A DNA stretch of 7,773 nucleotides from GCA-2770975 sp050248915 (GCA_050248915.1 JBFWRL010000210.1:1-7773), one strand, 5' to 3'. Counted from the first letter of the stretch, positions 1 to 6,542 are shown. The notes: a model not told the origin generated them from the letters alone. Program-made: numbers and translations.

Positions 1-1121
1 TGCTCTTGTCGGCTGTTTGGGCAATGCCAGCGCAAACAGCCGCGACCTTGCCGCCGATGGAATATGCAGACCTCTGTGAAAAACCAGGGGTCTGTAAACG
101 ACTCTCCCGGCTCATTCTGGGAACAGATCACCTGGGGAAAATGCCCCATTCACAAACCCAAGCCGTCTTAAACGAAGCGATCAAACTCGGGATCAACACC
201 TTCGACACCGCGCCGATCTACACAGATGCGATTGAACAGCGTTTGGGTGCTTGGCTCAAAGCGCAAAAGCGTTCTGATTTGTACGTGATTACCAAAGGCG
301 GCTTTCCGCGTGATCTCGGCCCCGGAACGTATCAGAGTCGGCTCAAAGGCAGCAAGCAAAGAATCGTGGCCAATGTCTTGCAAGAAGTCCAGAGCTCCCG
401 TGCCCGTTACGATCGCAAAATTGACATCTACCTGATGCACCGGGATGATGCGGATTTTCGCAATTACCAACGCATCAAACGGGCGCAAACCCCCGTCGCA
501 GACATTCTCACCGCCCTTTCAGAACCACAGCTCAAAAAGCACTACCACATGCTGGGGCTCTCCAATTGGGAAACCCCCAGGGTCGCGGAATCCCAAAGCG
601 TGGCCAAAGCCCATCCCGAGCTGCTCAGGCCCGTGTGTAACAGCCCCTATTTCTCGCTGCTCGAAATGGGCGCTGTCACGATTCACTCAGGTGGGGTGCA
701 AGTCAGACATGCGGAGATGATGAACCCGACCTTTCAACAAGGCGTGAAAATCATGGGCTATTCTCCCCTGGGTGGGTTTTCGATCTTTTCCAAGGGCTGG
801 GAAGCAGCCAAACAAACCGCCTGGGCGTTGAAGCAGAAAAAAGATCGCTATTGGGGGCAGGTCTATGATGCCATTTTTCATGCTGCCAATGAAAAACGCT
901 ACAAAAGACTGCTGGCCTTTACCCAAGCCTTTAATGCCAAACACCGCAGCGACTATACCCCCGATCAAATGGCCAATGCCTATGCCCTGGCACACGTGCG
1001 AAGCGACTACCTGATTATCGGACCACGCTCGCTTGAGCAGTTGAGAAGAACCGTTCAAGCCCTGGAACTGGCAAAACAACTCAGCCCAGCGGATCTGGAC
1101 TATCTTTACAAGAACCCGTGA
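1..1121 (+). CDS. Exported aldo/keto reductase, 5' end outside window
   Basis: NAD(P)H-dependent aldo/keto reductase, predicted to reduce a carbonyl substrate that cannot be named. Counting residues from the TTG at position 6, the aldo/keto reductase tetrad is complete: Asp67 and Tyr72 in NTFDTAPIY, Lys97 in VITKGG and His145 in YLMHRDD. Further family motifs are GLSNWE (184-189), GYSPLGG (251-257) and the C-terminal cofactor loop IIGPRSLEQL (337-346). The reading frame stays open to base 3, and its first residues (LLSAVWAMPAQTA) look like the end of a hydrophobic signal-peptide core followed by an A-x-A cleavage site. The true start is therefore probably upstream of the window; the TTG at 6 has no room here for a visible ribosome binding site and is unlikely to be the start. 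Export to the periplasm is inferred from that residue stretch alone. The gene ends with TGA at 1119-1121 and converges on the transglycosylase gene. The family call is firm; the substrate is unknown. Confidence 0.88.
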   Translation, partial: LLSAVWAMPAQTAATLPPMEYADLCEKPGVCKRLSRLILGTDHLGKMPHSQTQAVLNEAIKLGINTFDTAPIYTDAIEQRLGAWLKAQKRSDLYVITKGGFPRDLGPGTYQSRLKGSKQRIVANVLQEVQSSRARYDRKIDIYLMHRDDADFRNYQRIKRAQTPVADILTALSEPQLKKHYHMLGLSNWETPRVAESQSVAKAHPELLRPVCNSPYFSLLEMGAVTIHSGGVQVRHAEMMNPTFQQGVKIMGYSPLGGFSIFSKGWEAAKQTAWALKQKKDRYWGQVYDAIFHAANEKRYKRLLAFTQAFNAKHRSDYTPDQMANAYALAHVRSDYLIIGPRSLEQLRRTVQALELAKQLSPADLDYLYKNP

Positions 1122-1132
1122 GACGATGCCTC

Positions 1133-1154
1133 TGCAGGAGAATTGTCTCCTGTA
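1133..1154. terminator. Hairpin between convergent genes, possible bidirectional terminator
   Basis: A perfect 7-bp stem, CAGGAGA / TCTCCTG (1135-1141 and 1146-1152), encloses the loop ATTG; a G-T and a T-A pair can extend it to 9 pairs. It starts 12 bases after the reductase stop and lies 27 bases past the transglycosylase stop on the other strand, where a shared terminator would be expected. Neither strand has a T-run directly after the stem (TTTT follows only at 1163-1166 on plus), so it is not a classic intrinsic terminator. It may be a weak terminator or an mRNA 3'-end stabiliser. Confidence 0.35.
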
Positions 1155-1180
1155 TCAAGCGGGTTTTGCTTCAGACGCAT

Positions 1181-2005
1181 TCAGACAATTGGCCGCAAAG
1201 TGTCGGGAATATCCTGGGCAAACATATTTTCATAGGCATCAGCCACACCTGCGCTGTGCGCCGCCCGCTCGGCAGCATCAGCCCCATTGTAGCGGCCCAT
1301 CATGCCATTGGCACCGAGCACAATCGCTTCGCCACTGCGGTTTTCTTGGGCGCGGTCCATTGAGATGCGGGCATAAAAAGCCGAGCCCCAGATATTGTCG
1401 CTGATATCGTAGCGGTTGGCTTCGCTGGCTCCGAGGCGTTGGAAAATCGCTTGCACATTGGGGCGCTCAACCACGGTACGGATTTCAGGGTCGGAATAGT
1501 GCTGGCGCTCGCTATTGGAACGGGGATAACTTGCCGCGTAGGTCGGGTCGTAGCTCAAACGGCGCATTTCTTGAATGGCCACGCCGGTCAATTGGCCCAG
1601 CCCTTTGGCGCCGCTGTGGCTTTCGGCGCGGGGGTCAAATCCCCCACTTTCGTGGGCAATGATCGACAACATGACCTTGGGATCAATCCCAAAGGCCCGG
1701 CTGGCGGCTTCGACTTCGATCGCAATTTCACGGGCCTGGGTTTCACTGGCTTTGGTATTGGGATACGCGCGAATCTCATTGTACAAGCCCTGGGCCACGG
1801 GGTTCATGCGCGGCACGTTTTGGAACGTGGTGGCCGTGGGATTGCTGGGGTGGCTGGCGGGAGTGCGCGGCGGTGGGGTCGGTTGCTGCCGAGGTTGTGG
1901 CCGCTGTGGCTCGGGGGCGACCCTGTCTCTGACGTACTCATAACCGGCTCTGGCAGTGGGGCCCAAAACAGGGCCCAAGACGGCGCGAAACGGATCAAAT
2001 TGCAT
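1181..2005 (-). CDS. Lytic transglycosylase (SLT domain) with Pro-rich N-terminal linker
   Basis: Predicted soluble lytic transglycosylase, 274 aa, cleaving the MurNAc-GlcNAc bond of peptidoglycan with formation of an anhydro-MurNAc end. The SLT signature is clear: AFGIDPKVMLSIIAHESGGF (104-123) carries the catalytic Glu119, followed by PRAESHSGAKGLGQL (125-139). The later family elements appear as DNIWGSAFYA (203-212) and RYNGAD (238-243). Between GQL and DNIWG there are about 65 residues, longer than the short loop of a minimal SLT domain. Residues 1-30 are mildly hydrophobic but do not form a convincing signal peptide; 31-58 are rich in Pro, Gln and Arg and look like a flexible linker. How it reaches the cell wall is unclear. 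The ATG at 2003-2005 is preceded by only a weak purine stretch (AAGAAAAT). The kinase gene ends 139 bp upstream on the same strand. The domain call is firm; the cellular role is not known. Confidence 0.88.
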   Translation of the reverse strand: MQFDPFRAVLGPVLGPTARAGYEYVRDRVAPEPQRPQPRQQPTPPPRTPASHPSNPTATTFQNVPRMNPVAQGLYNEIRAYPNTKASETQAREIAIEVEAASRAFGIDPKVMLSIIAHESGGFDPRAESHSGAKGLGQLTGVAIQEMRRLSYDPTYAASYPRSNSERQHYSDPEIRTVVERPNVQAIFQRLGASEANRYDISDNIWGSAFYARISMDRAQENRSGEAIVLGANGMMGRYNGADAAERAAHSAGVADAYENMFAQDIPDTLRPIV

Positions 2006-2039
2006 ATTTTCTTAATACCCCAAAATGTGTCTTTGTTGT

Positions 2040-2070
2040 ATTTTACCCATTGGACAGTGCTTTTAAACAA
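2040..2070 (-). promoter_or_regulatory. Candidate promoter of the transglycosylase gene
   Basis: On the minus strand, TAAAAT (2040-2045) can serve as a -10 box about 35 bases before the ATG at 2005. Candidate -35 hexamers are TTTAAA (2062-2067, 16-base spacer) or TTGTTT (2065-2070, 19-base spacer); both are poor matches. It lies between the kinase terminator and the transglycosylase start, where a separate promoter would be needed if that terminator works. Weak call from position and the -10 match only. Confidence 0.3.
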
Positions 2071-2098
2071 GACTGTTTTGAATTGACCCCCACACAAC

Positions 2099-2124
2099 AA
2101 AAGGCCCGCTTGCGCGGGCCCCTT
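2099..2124 (-). terminator. Intrinsic terminator of the kinase gene
   Basis: Read on the minus strand, 20 bases after the kinase stop codon, a perfect GC-rich 7-bp stem GGCCCGC / GCGGGCC closes a GCAA loop, a GNRA tetraloop. It is followed by TTTTGTTGT. Two G-U and two A-U pairs (AAGG against TTTT) can lengthen the stem to 11 pairs by using the first U residues. Stem, loop and U-rich tail together make a standard Rho-independent terminator. It would separate the kinase transcript from the transglycosylase gene. Confidence 0.85.
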
Positions 2125-2144
2125 GCAGACATGTTTACGCGGGT

Positions 2145-4484
2145 TTAGTGTTTGACCAAGTTCTCAATTTCTTGATTGAGACCCACAATCTCTTGGTGGC
2201 GGGCCTTTAATTGGTCTTCGTTTAAATCTTTGCTGGGTTTGCACAATATACCGAGCAATTTCTGAACCGGCTCCGAAGACAGAATCGGGTCGGAGACAAA
2301 TTCGTGCTGGCGCACCACATCCAGGGTCGGGCGCTGCTTGGGATCGGGGTGCTGCATAGCGTTGATCAATTGGTGAAAACCACCCAGATTTTGCAGCGGT
2401 CTTTCAACGCCGTCTGAGCCTTCAAATTGAGTGGGTGCAACGCCTTCTTCTTGGCCGCTGTGATAGATGCGGTTGTTTTCGTCGCTGCCAAATTCATGCA
2501 GCAGAATCATCGGCCGGAAGCTGCCCGCATCTTTTTTGGGAATAATATCCCCTTCGGGCAGGGCACGGGTGCCTGTAAACAATTCGCGGCCAATGATCCC
2601 CAGGGTCCAGGTATCGCTGTGGTAATCGATTTTGCCTCCGCCGGTGGTTTCGGGGGAGAGATAGACCATGGTTCCTGTGGTGGCCGTTGTTTCGTGGCCA
2701 ATATTGGCCAGACCAAAATCCCCGACTTTGACCGTGCCGTCTTCGGTCATGAACAGGTTTTCGGGCTTGAGATCCAAATGCAACATTTGCCGATCTTTTT
2801 GGATATAGTGCATGCCTTCGATGGTCTGGGCAAAGAGCTGGCGTTTGAGCAGATCTTCCACAGTTTTGGAGATGCGGTTATCCACCATCTCTGTGTGGAT
2901 ATTTTTCATCACATCGCGCATTTCACCGCCTTTGGCCACCTCGGTCAGGGTGAAAATTTCGCCAAAATGCTCGCCGTTTTCGGTTTTGGGGGGGCGTGAG
3001 ATAATCCCCCGCAGGCCGAGCACATTGTCATGGCCGGTGCCTTGGGGGCCCATGGCATAGCGGTGGGTGCGGATCTCGTCTTGCATGGCCCCAAACCAGC
3101 CTTCGTCGTCATTGCCTCCTTTTTTGAAGCGTTTGACCACCACTTCGTCTTCGCCGCCGCGCTCTTTGAAGAGAAAGGCCACGCCAAAGCCACCCTCTCC
3201 CAATTTGCGCACCCGGTCGTAGGTTTTGCCATTGTGGGTGATTTCCGTGGGGCCGTCACTGCCAGAGGAGACCAGCGAATTGCCTTCTCCGGGGCCGAGT
3301 TTTTCGAGGCTGGCCACCACCAGGGTCTTGGCCAGATCGGTGACAGCTTTGGCCTCACTCTCACCCAGCTCAGAGAGAGGCTTGCCATGAATCTGTTTGG
3401 CCACTTCATCACAGGTTTCGTTAAAGGGTTTCATGCCCAGGGTCCAGAGCAGGCCACTGCGCTGAGTTTCAGGCACCTCACCCAAGGCCTGCAGGGTGCG
3501 GGCTTTGAGCGAGTCATTGACAGGCAAAAGGCCCGTTAAAGCCTCTTTGCCAAGCACATCCAACGAGGTTTCAGCAGGGTCGGGAATCGGCAGATTTTCA
3601 TAAGTCAGTTCGGTGCGCAGAGATTCAGAGTCTTGCTTGAGTTTGGCTTTGATCTGCTCAATGCCTTTGCTGTCGACATAATTGTCGAGGGCTTGCAGGG
3701 TTTCTTCGCTGGGGCCCTTGATTTTGGCATTGCGAATTTGCTCGTTGAGGCTGATGCGATTCTGAATTTGCCCGACGTCGCCTTTGCCACCCACTTTTTG
3801 CAATTGCTGCAGGTCTTGGGGCAATCCAGATTTGAGCCCGGCGACAATGGCATCCACCATTTTTTGTTTCTTGCGAGAGAGTCCCTCATAAGGGGTGTCG
3901 GGGCCATATTTGCGGGTTTTGGTCAGAGCAATGCCGTGGGTCACCATGTCGCGCAGTTTTTCGTCGGAGGCCCCGACCAAGGTCAGCATCAGGTCTGAGC
4001 CCGGTGGCGTCATTTCGGCAATCTGTTTGCCTTTGGCTTGGGCCTTCTCCAGCACCTTGTCTTTGCCAAATATGCTGCGATCGAGTTCTTTGCAGAGCTT
4101 GCCAAAATTCGGGCGAATCAGCAATTGGCCAACGTCTTCGCGGCTGATCTCTTTGGCCTTGCCCGGCAAGGGCGGGGGAGTGGGCGGTGTTTCGCTAAAG
4201 ACAGATCTGCTCTCAGTCATGGCCAGGGGTTTGGGCATGACCTCCGAAACCTCTTGCAATTCGGTCTCAGAAACCTTGTCTAAACGCGCTTCGATCTTGT
4301 TTTGAAGCTCTTGACCGGGCACCGTGCTGACTTCACTTGTGCTGGACTTAAAAGCACTGGGATTTGAGATGGGTTTGCTCTGGGTCTCTGTTTGGTTCAC
4401 AAGCGGTTGAGAGGTCAGGGGTTTGGATGTGGTGGTCTGGGACAAAGAGCTGCTGGAACGCAGAGGATCGTTGGAAATACTCAT
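2145..4484 (-). CDS. Large Hanks-type serine/threonine protein kinase
   Basis: Eukaryotic-like Ser/Thr protein kinase, 779 aa from the preferred ATG (4482-4484). Positions are counted from that start. The kinase domain covers about 423-733: glycine loop GEGGFG (429-434), ATP lysine in VVVKRF (Lys451), candidate helix-C Glu470, catalytic loop HLDLKPEN (569-576, Asp571 and Asn576), DFG (589-591), SPE in place of APE (610-612) and a conserved Arg in PKQRPT (718). All residues needed for catalysis are present. The Arg of HRD is Leu, so this is a non-RD kinase. About 50 extra residues lie after the helix-F region (roughly 641-700). Residues 1-60 are rich in Ser, Thr, Gln and Pro; TPPTPPPLPGK follows near 101-111, then a mostly helical, unrecognised region to about 405. 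I see no membrane segment and no PASTA repeats, so the protein should be cytosolic or exported by a non-Sec route. An alternative ATG at 4499 or TTG at 4505 would add 5 or 7 residues but has no ribosome binding site. Substrate unknown. Confidence 0.9.
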   Translation of the reverse strand: MSISNDPLRSSSSLSQTTTSKPLTSQPLVNQTETQSKPISNPSAFKSSTSEVSTVPGQELQNKIEARLDKVSETELQEVSEVMPKPLAMTESRSVFSETPPTPPPLPGKAKEISREDVGQLLIRPNFGKLCKELDRSIFGKDKVLEKAQAKGKQIAEMTPPGSDLMLTLVGASDEKLRDMVTHGIALTKTRKYGPDTPYEGLSRKKQKMVDAIVAGLKSGLPQDLQQLQKVGGKGDVGQIQNRISLNEQIRNAKIKGPSEETLQALDNYVDSKGIEQIKAKLKQDSESLRTELTYENLPIPDPAETSLDVLGKEALTGLLPVNDSLKARTLQALGEVPETQRSGLLWTLGMKPFNETCDEVAKQIHGKPLSELGESEAKAVTDLAKTLVVASLEKLGPGEGNSLVSSGSDGPTEITHNGKTYDRVRKLGEGGFGVAFLFKERGGEDEVVVKRFKKGGNDDEGWFGAMQDEIRTHRYAMGPQGTGHDNVLGLRGIISRPPKTENGEHFGEIFTLTEVAKGGEMRDVMKNIHTEMVDNRISKTVEDLLKRQLFAQTIEGMHYIQKDRQMLHLDLKPENLFMTEDGTVKVGDFGLANIGHETTATTGTMVYLSPETTGGGKIDYHSDTWTLGIIGRELFTGTRALPEGDIIPKKDAGSFRPMILLHEFGSDENNRIYHSGQEEGVAPTQFEGSDGVERPLQNLGGFHQLINAMQHPDPKQRPTLDVVRQHEFVSDPILSSEPVQKLLGILCKPSKDLNEDQLKARHQEIVGLNQEIENLVKH

Positions 4485-4495
4485 GGGATAAAGGG

Positions 4496-4500
4496 CCTCC
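4496..4500 (-). promoter_or_regulatory. Ribosome binding site deciding the kinase start
   Basis: GGAGG on the minus strand stands 11 bases before the ATG at 4482-4484, slightly long but workable. The in-frame ATG at 4499 overlaps this motif and the TTG at 4505 lies upstream of it; neither has a purine-rich site of its own. This favours the downstream start, MSISND. Confidence 0.55.
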
Positions 4501-4507
4501 ATCAAAA

Positions 4508-4528
4508 TATGTTTACATTGTTAACATA
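4508..4528. promoter_or_regulatory. AT-rich 21-bp dyad upstream of the kinase gene
   Basis: TATGTT (4508-4513) and AACATA (4523-4528) are exact inverted half-sites separated by 9 bases. The dyad lies in the AT-rich 85-bp gap between the peroxidase stop and the kinase start, some 24 bases before the kinase ATG. The shape fits an operator for a dimeric repressor, but a 6-bp AT-rich dyad can arise by chance. I could not place a convincing -35/-10 pair around it. Confidence 0.25.
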
Positions 4529-4541
4529 ACTATTGAATCAC

Positions 4542-4563
4542 AAAATCCACTTCTTTACAAGTG
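4542..4563 (-). terminator. Weak terminator candidate after the peroxidase gene
   Basis: On the minus strand, seven bases after the peroxidase stop, CACTT and AAGTG form a 5-bp stem around a 6-base loop, followed by GATTTTG. The stem is short and low in GC, so termination would be leaky; some read-through into the kinase gene is possible. Confidence 0.3.
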
Positions 4564-4569
4564 CGCTTT

Positions 4570-5115
4570 TTAGAGCAGAGCTTCGACTTGACTCACAAGG
4601 CGTTCGTCCAAAGGCGCGATATCTGGGAAAAAACGCGCCACAATCTGACCTTGGGCATTGAGCAGAAATTTTTCAAAATTCCATTTGATCTCGTGGGGTT
4701 CGCCAGTGATCAGGTTGTGTTGACGCAGACGGCCTTCAAACTCCCCGTCGGCATTGTGAATGGCCTCGGGCTGGCCTTCGGTCAAAGCTGTATACAGGGG
4801 GTGCTGTCCTGGGCCTTTGACGATTATTTTTTGGTTGACGGGAAAACTCACGCCATAATTGAGCGAACAAAATTGCTGGATCTCTTCATCTGTGCCCGGT
4901 TCTTGGCCCAGGAATTCATTGGCGGGAAAGGCCAAAATTTCGAGCCCTTGGGGGTGGTATTTAGCATAAAGGGCTTGCAGGCCTTCGTATTGGGGTGTTA
5001 AACCACATTTTGAGGCCACATTGACGACCAAATAGGCTTTGGCCTCAAAGGCTGAAATCGTTTTTTCTTCGCCGTTTTGGGCTTTAAAGGGAATCTGGTT
5101 TAAAGGCTGGCTCAT
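4570..5115 (-). CDS. Glutathione peroxidase family protein, Cys type, BtuE-like
   Basis: Thiol peroxidase of the glutathione peroxidase family, 181 aa, reducing hydrogen or organic peroxides with electrons from thioredoxin or glutathione. Counted from the ATG at 5113-5115, the signature NVASKCGLTPQYEGLQ (32-47) holds the peroxidatic Cys37, encoded by a normal Cys codon and not selenocysteine. FPANEFLGQEPGTDEEI (63-79) holds Gln71, and KWNFEKFL (144-151) holds Trp145 and Asn146, completing the usual Cys-Gln-Trp-Asn set. Cys83 in QQFCSLNYGVSFP sits where thioredoxin-dependent members place the resolving Cys. The long loop before WNFEKFL resembles that of E. coli BtuE as I recall it, hence BtuE-like, but orthology is not proven. 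No signal peptide, so cytosolic. An in-frame ATG at 5131-5133 would add six residues but has no ribosome binding site; the chosen start has a weak GGAAG 11 bases upstream. The kinase gene follows after 85 bp on the same strand. Confidence 0.9.
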   Translation of the reverse strand: MSQPLNQIPFKAQNGEEKTISAFEAKAYLVVNVASKCGLTPQYEGLQALYAKYHPQGLEILAFPANEFLGQEPGTDEEIQQFCSLNYGVSFPVNQKIIVKGPGQHPLYTALTEGQPEAIHNADGEFEGRLRQHNLITGEPHEIKWNFEKFLLNAQGQIVARFFPDIAPLDERLVSQVEALL

Positions 5116-5259
5116 CTTGGAGGTCACTTCCATGTTTAGATTAAAAAAGCAATCAACGCTTTCATTTTCGCACAAAATGCCTGACATGCTGAGAGGGGGT
5201 GCTGGGTGCTTGCCCAGGGGATAACCCAGGAGATAGCATAGATCAGCGCAATCAAGATT

Positions 5260-5268
5260 TGGTATAGT
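5260..5268 (+). promoter_or_regulatory. Extended -10 promoter of the 5296 gene
   Basis: TGGTATAGT matches the extended -10 form TGnTATAAT with one mismatch. No good -35 hexamer lies 16-18 bases upstream, which is typical of extended -10 promoters. Transcription would begin near 5275, giving a leader of about 20 bases that contains the AGGAGG ribosome binding site. Confidence 0.5.
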
Positions 5269-5280
5269 GGATCTGCAAAC

Positions 5281-5286
5281 AGGAGG
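5281..5286 (+). promoter_or_regulatory. Strong ribosome binding site for a TTG start
   Basis: AGGAGG, a full match to the anti-Shine-Dalgarno sequence, stands 9 bases before the TTG at 5296-5298. The first codons after this TTG give a textbook signal peptide, so site and start support each other. The other nearby TTG (5291) is out of frame. Confidence 0.8.
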
Positions 5287-5295
5287 CCGCTTGCT

Positions 5296-6504
5296 TTGAA
5301 AAACACACGCCTTTATATTCAGCTCTGTTTGGGGCTCACCCTGGCCGGGAGCCTCGGTGCCAGGCCTGTTTCTGCAGCCAAAGTTCGCTACCAGGTCTCG
5401 AGTTTTAATGAATTGGTGCAGGCCCTGGGCCCCAACCGCGAAATCTATTTGCGCCCCGGCATTTACCAATTGGAACCGGGGTTTAAACCCTCGCCTTATG
5501 TCAAATGGCGCTCCCCCGAGAACCACACCCTGGTGGTGCAAAATGTCAAAAATCTCAGCATCACGGGCAGTGGCCGCGAACAGACCAAATTGGTCAGTGC
5601 CAGTTGTGACGGCGAAATTCTCGACTTCGAAGCGTCGAGTGCCGTGCGTTTGATGGGGGTGGGTTTTGGCCGCCGCCTGCCGGGCAAAACCCAAGAATTG
5701 GACTGCAGCCCCGATCTGCGCGACCAGATTGAAGCGGCTGCCATGCCCGCCTTTAAACCTGACCCGGCCAAAATTGACAATTGGCAGCGGGTGGCCCATG
5801 CCATTGCCAACCACAAATCTCAGGGGCTGCAATTGCCCGAATACACCCAGCCACTTTATCCCCAATTGCTGGAGCAGGCCAAAGCCCAAACGGCCCCGAT
5901 TCAACCCGAACAAGACCCGATCCGCCAGCGCAGCCATTCACTGCGACCGCGCCTGGGCGAAAGCTACCAGCTCAGCGGCAAACAGATTTTTGGGCACAAC
6001 CGCCAGAGCGCCCAGGTCGCCGCCATGATCTTTGATCGCGACCACAATCTGCTGGTGGCCATGGATGCCCAAGCCCAGGTCATTCTGGCGGTGGAGGGCC
6101 GCAACAATACCCGCCAAAGTTGGGCCCATCCCCCCGAATGGCTGATGCAACATTCAATGGTGCTCAACTCCAATGCCCCGGCCCCCAATGGGGTCTATGC
6201 CTTTGGCACCATGATCCGCGACAATCCCCAGGCCAGCTTTAGTTTTGGCAGTTTTCGGATTGTCTTGGAAGGGGGCAAATTGACCGAGCGGGAAATCCTC
6301 TTTCATTCCCGCGACCACAAGCTCAACCAGGAAATTCCCTGGGCCCAGGATCTCAACGACGAAAATATTCGCACCCTGGGCTGCTTTTTGTTTCAAGACC
6401 CCGATCTCCATCTTTTGGCGCAATTATTGCTCGCTGCCAATCGCCCTGTGGCCCTGGTGATTCAGGGAGGGTATGCCAAGAATCTCAGCTCCCCGGCGCT
6501 TTAA
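5296..6504 (+). CDS. Exported protein: beta-helix-like segment plus putative YkuD-like domain
   Basis: Exported protein of 402 aa starting at TTG. Residues 1-27 form a Sec signal peptide: MKNTR, a hydrophobic core LCLGLTLAGSL, and probable cleavage after PVSA. Residues 31-130 look like the first coils of a right-handed parallel beta-helix (REIYLRPGIYQL, then NVKNLSITGSGREQTKLVS at 83-101, then AVRLMGVGF), as in pectate-lyase or NosD-like folds. Residues 131-225 are a Pro/Gln-rich linker. Residues 240-391 follow the order of an L,D-transpeptidase (YkuD) domain: AAMIFDRDHNLLVAMD, then APNGVYAFG in the place of the usual TPxGxF, then ILFHSRDH with candidate His337, then TLGCFLF with candidate nucleophile Cys363, then a C-terminal helix and RPVALVIQGG. 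The usual SHGC reads TLGC here. If active, it would form cross-links in, or attach proteins to, periplasmic peptidoglycan. The CDS is firm; the domain reading is inference by motif order and could be wrong. acs follows 95 bp downstream on the same strand. Confidence 0.75.
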   Translation: MKNTRLYIQLCLGLTLAGSLGARPVSAAKVRYQVSSFNELVQALGPNREIYLRPGIYQLEPGFKPSPYVKWRSPENHTLVVQNVKNLSITGSGREQTKLVSASCDGEILDFEASSAVRLMGVGFGRRLPGKTQELDCSPDLRDQIEAAAMPAFKPDPAKIDNWQRVAHAIANHKSQGLQLPEYTQPLYPQLLEQAKAQTAPIQPEQDPIRQRSHSLRPRLGESYQLSGKQIFGHNRQSAQVAAMIFDRDHNLLVAMDAQAQVILAVEGRNNTRQSWAHPPEWLMQHSMVLNSNAPAPNGVYAFGTMIRDNPQASFSFGSFRIVLEGGKLTEREILFHSRDHKLNQEIPWAQDLNDENIRTLGCFLFQDPDLHLLAQLLLAANRPVALVIQGGYAKNLSSPAL

Positions 6505-6507
6505 ATT

Positions 6508-6536
6508 TTGCCCTTGGGAGTGAATCTGGGCAAGGG
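6508..6536 (+). terminator. Overlapping inverted repeats after the 5296 gene, weak terminator
   Basis: Just after the stop at 6502-6504, TTGCCC (6508-6513) can pair with GGGCAA (6528-6533), or CCCTTG (6511-6516) with CAAGGG (6531-6536). The two 6-bp stems overlap and exclude each other. No T-run follows, so this is at most a weak terminator or an mRNA 3' structure; read-through to acs is possible. Confidence 0.25.
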
Positions 6537-6542
6537 TCTGAA

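Larger units (their letters stand above)
5116..5295. other. Divergent intergenic region
   Basis: These 180 bases separate the minus-strand peroxidase from the plus-strand exported protein, so they should hold promoters for both. A plus-strand extended -10 box and a strong ribosome binding site are visible near the right end. On the left, the minus strand has a T-rich stretch next to the peroxidase start but no convincing -35/-10 pair. In the middle, CTGGGT (5202-5207) can pair with either CCCAG (5213-5217) or ACCCAG (5224-5229). Confidence 0.5.

Noticed and set aside
6..8. TTG at position 6 as the real start of the aldo/keto reductase
   Set aside because: The frame is open to the window edge, the sequence there looks like the end of a signal peptide, and no ribosome binding site can be seen in the five bases available.
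1439..2086. Plus-strand open frame of 215 codons over the transglycosylase gene
   Set aside because: The opposite strand encodes a full SLT signature with its catalytic Glu; the plus frame gives Gly/Ala-rich sequence without a motif.
2427..3539. Long plus-strand open frames antisense to the kinase (2427-2999 and 3030-3539)
   Set aside because: The kinase motifs on the minus strand are intact across this whole stretch. The plus frames are shadow reading frames with no recognisable domain or ribosome binding site.
1181..4484. Kinase plus transglycosylase as a defence or contact-dependent secretion module
   Set aside because: There are no immunity, pore, toxin or secretion-apparatus genes nearby, and a good terminator separates the two genes. 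Adjacency alone does not support a joint system.
4984..5024. Possible selenocysteine in the peroxidase
   Set aside because: The peroxidatic position is a normal Cys codon, and there is no in-frame TGA in the gene.
5116..5937. Open minus-strand frame continuing upstream of the peroxidase for about 270 codons, giving a 455-aa frame to 5937
   Set aside because: It runs antisense through the better supported 5296 gene, which has a promoter, ribosome binding site and signal peptide. The family's normal N-terminus is at 5115, and the extra residues show no domain pattern.
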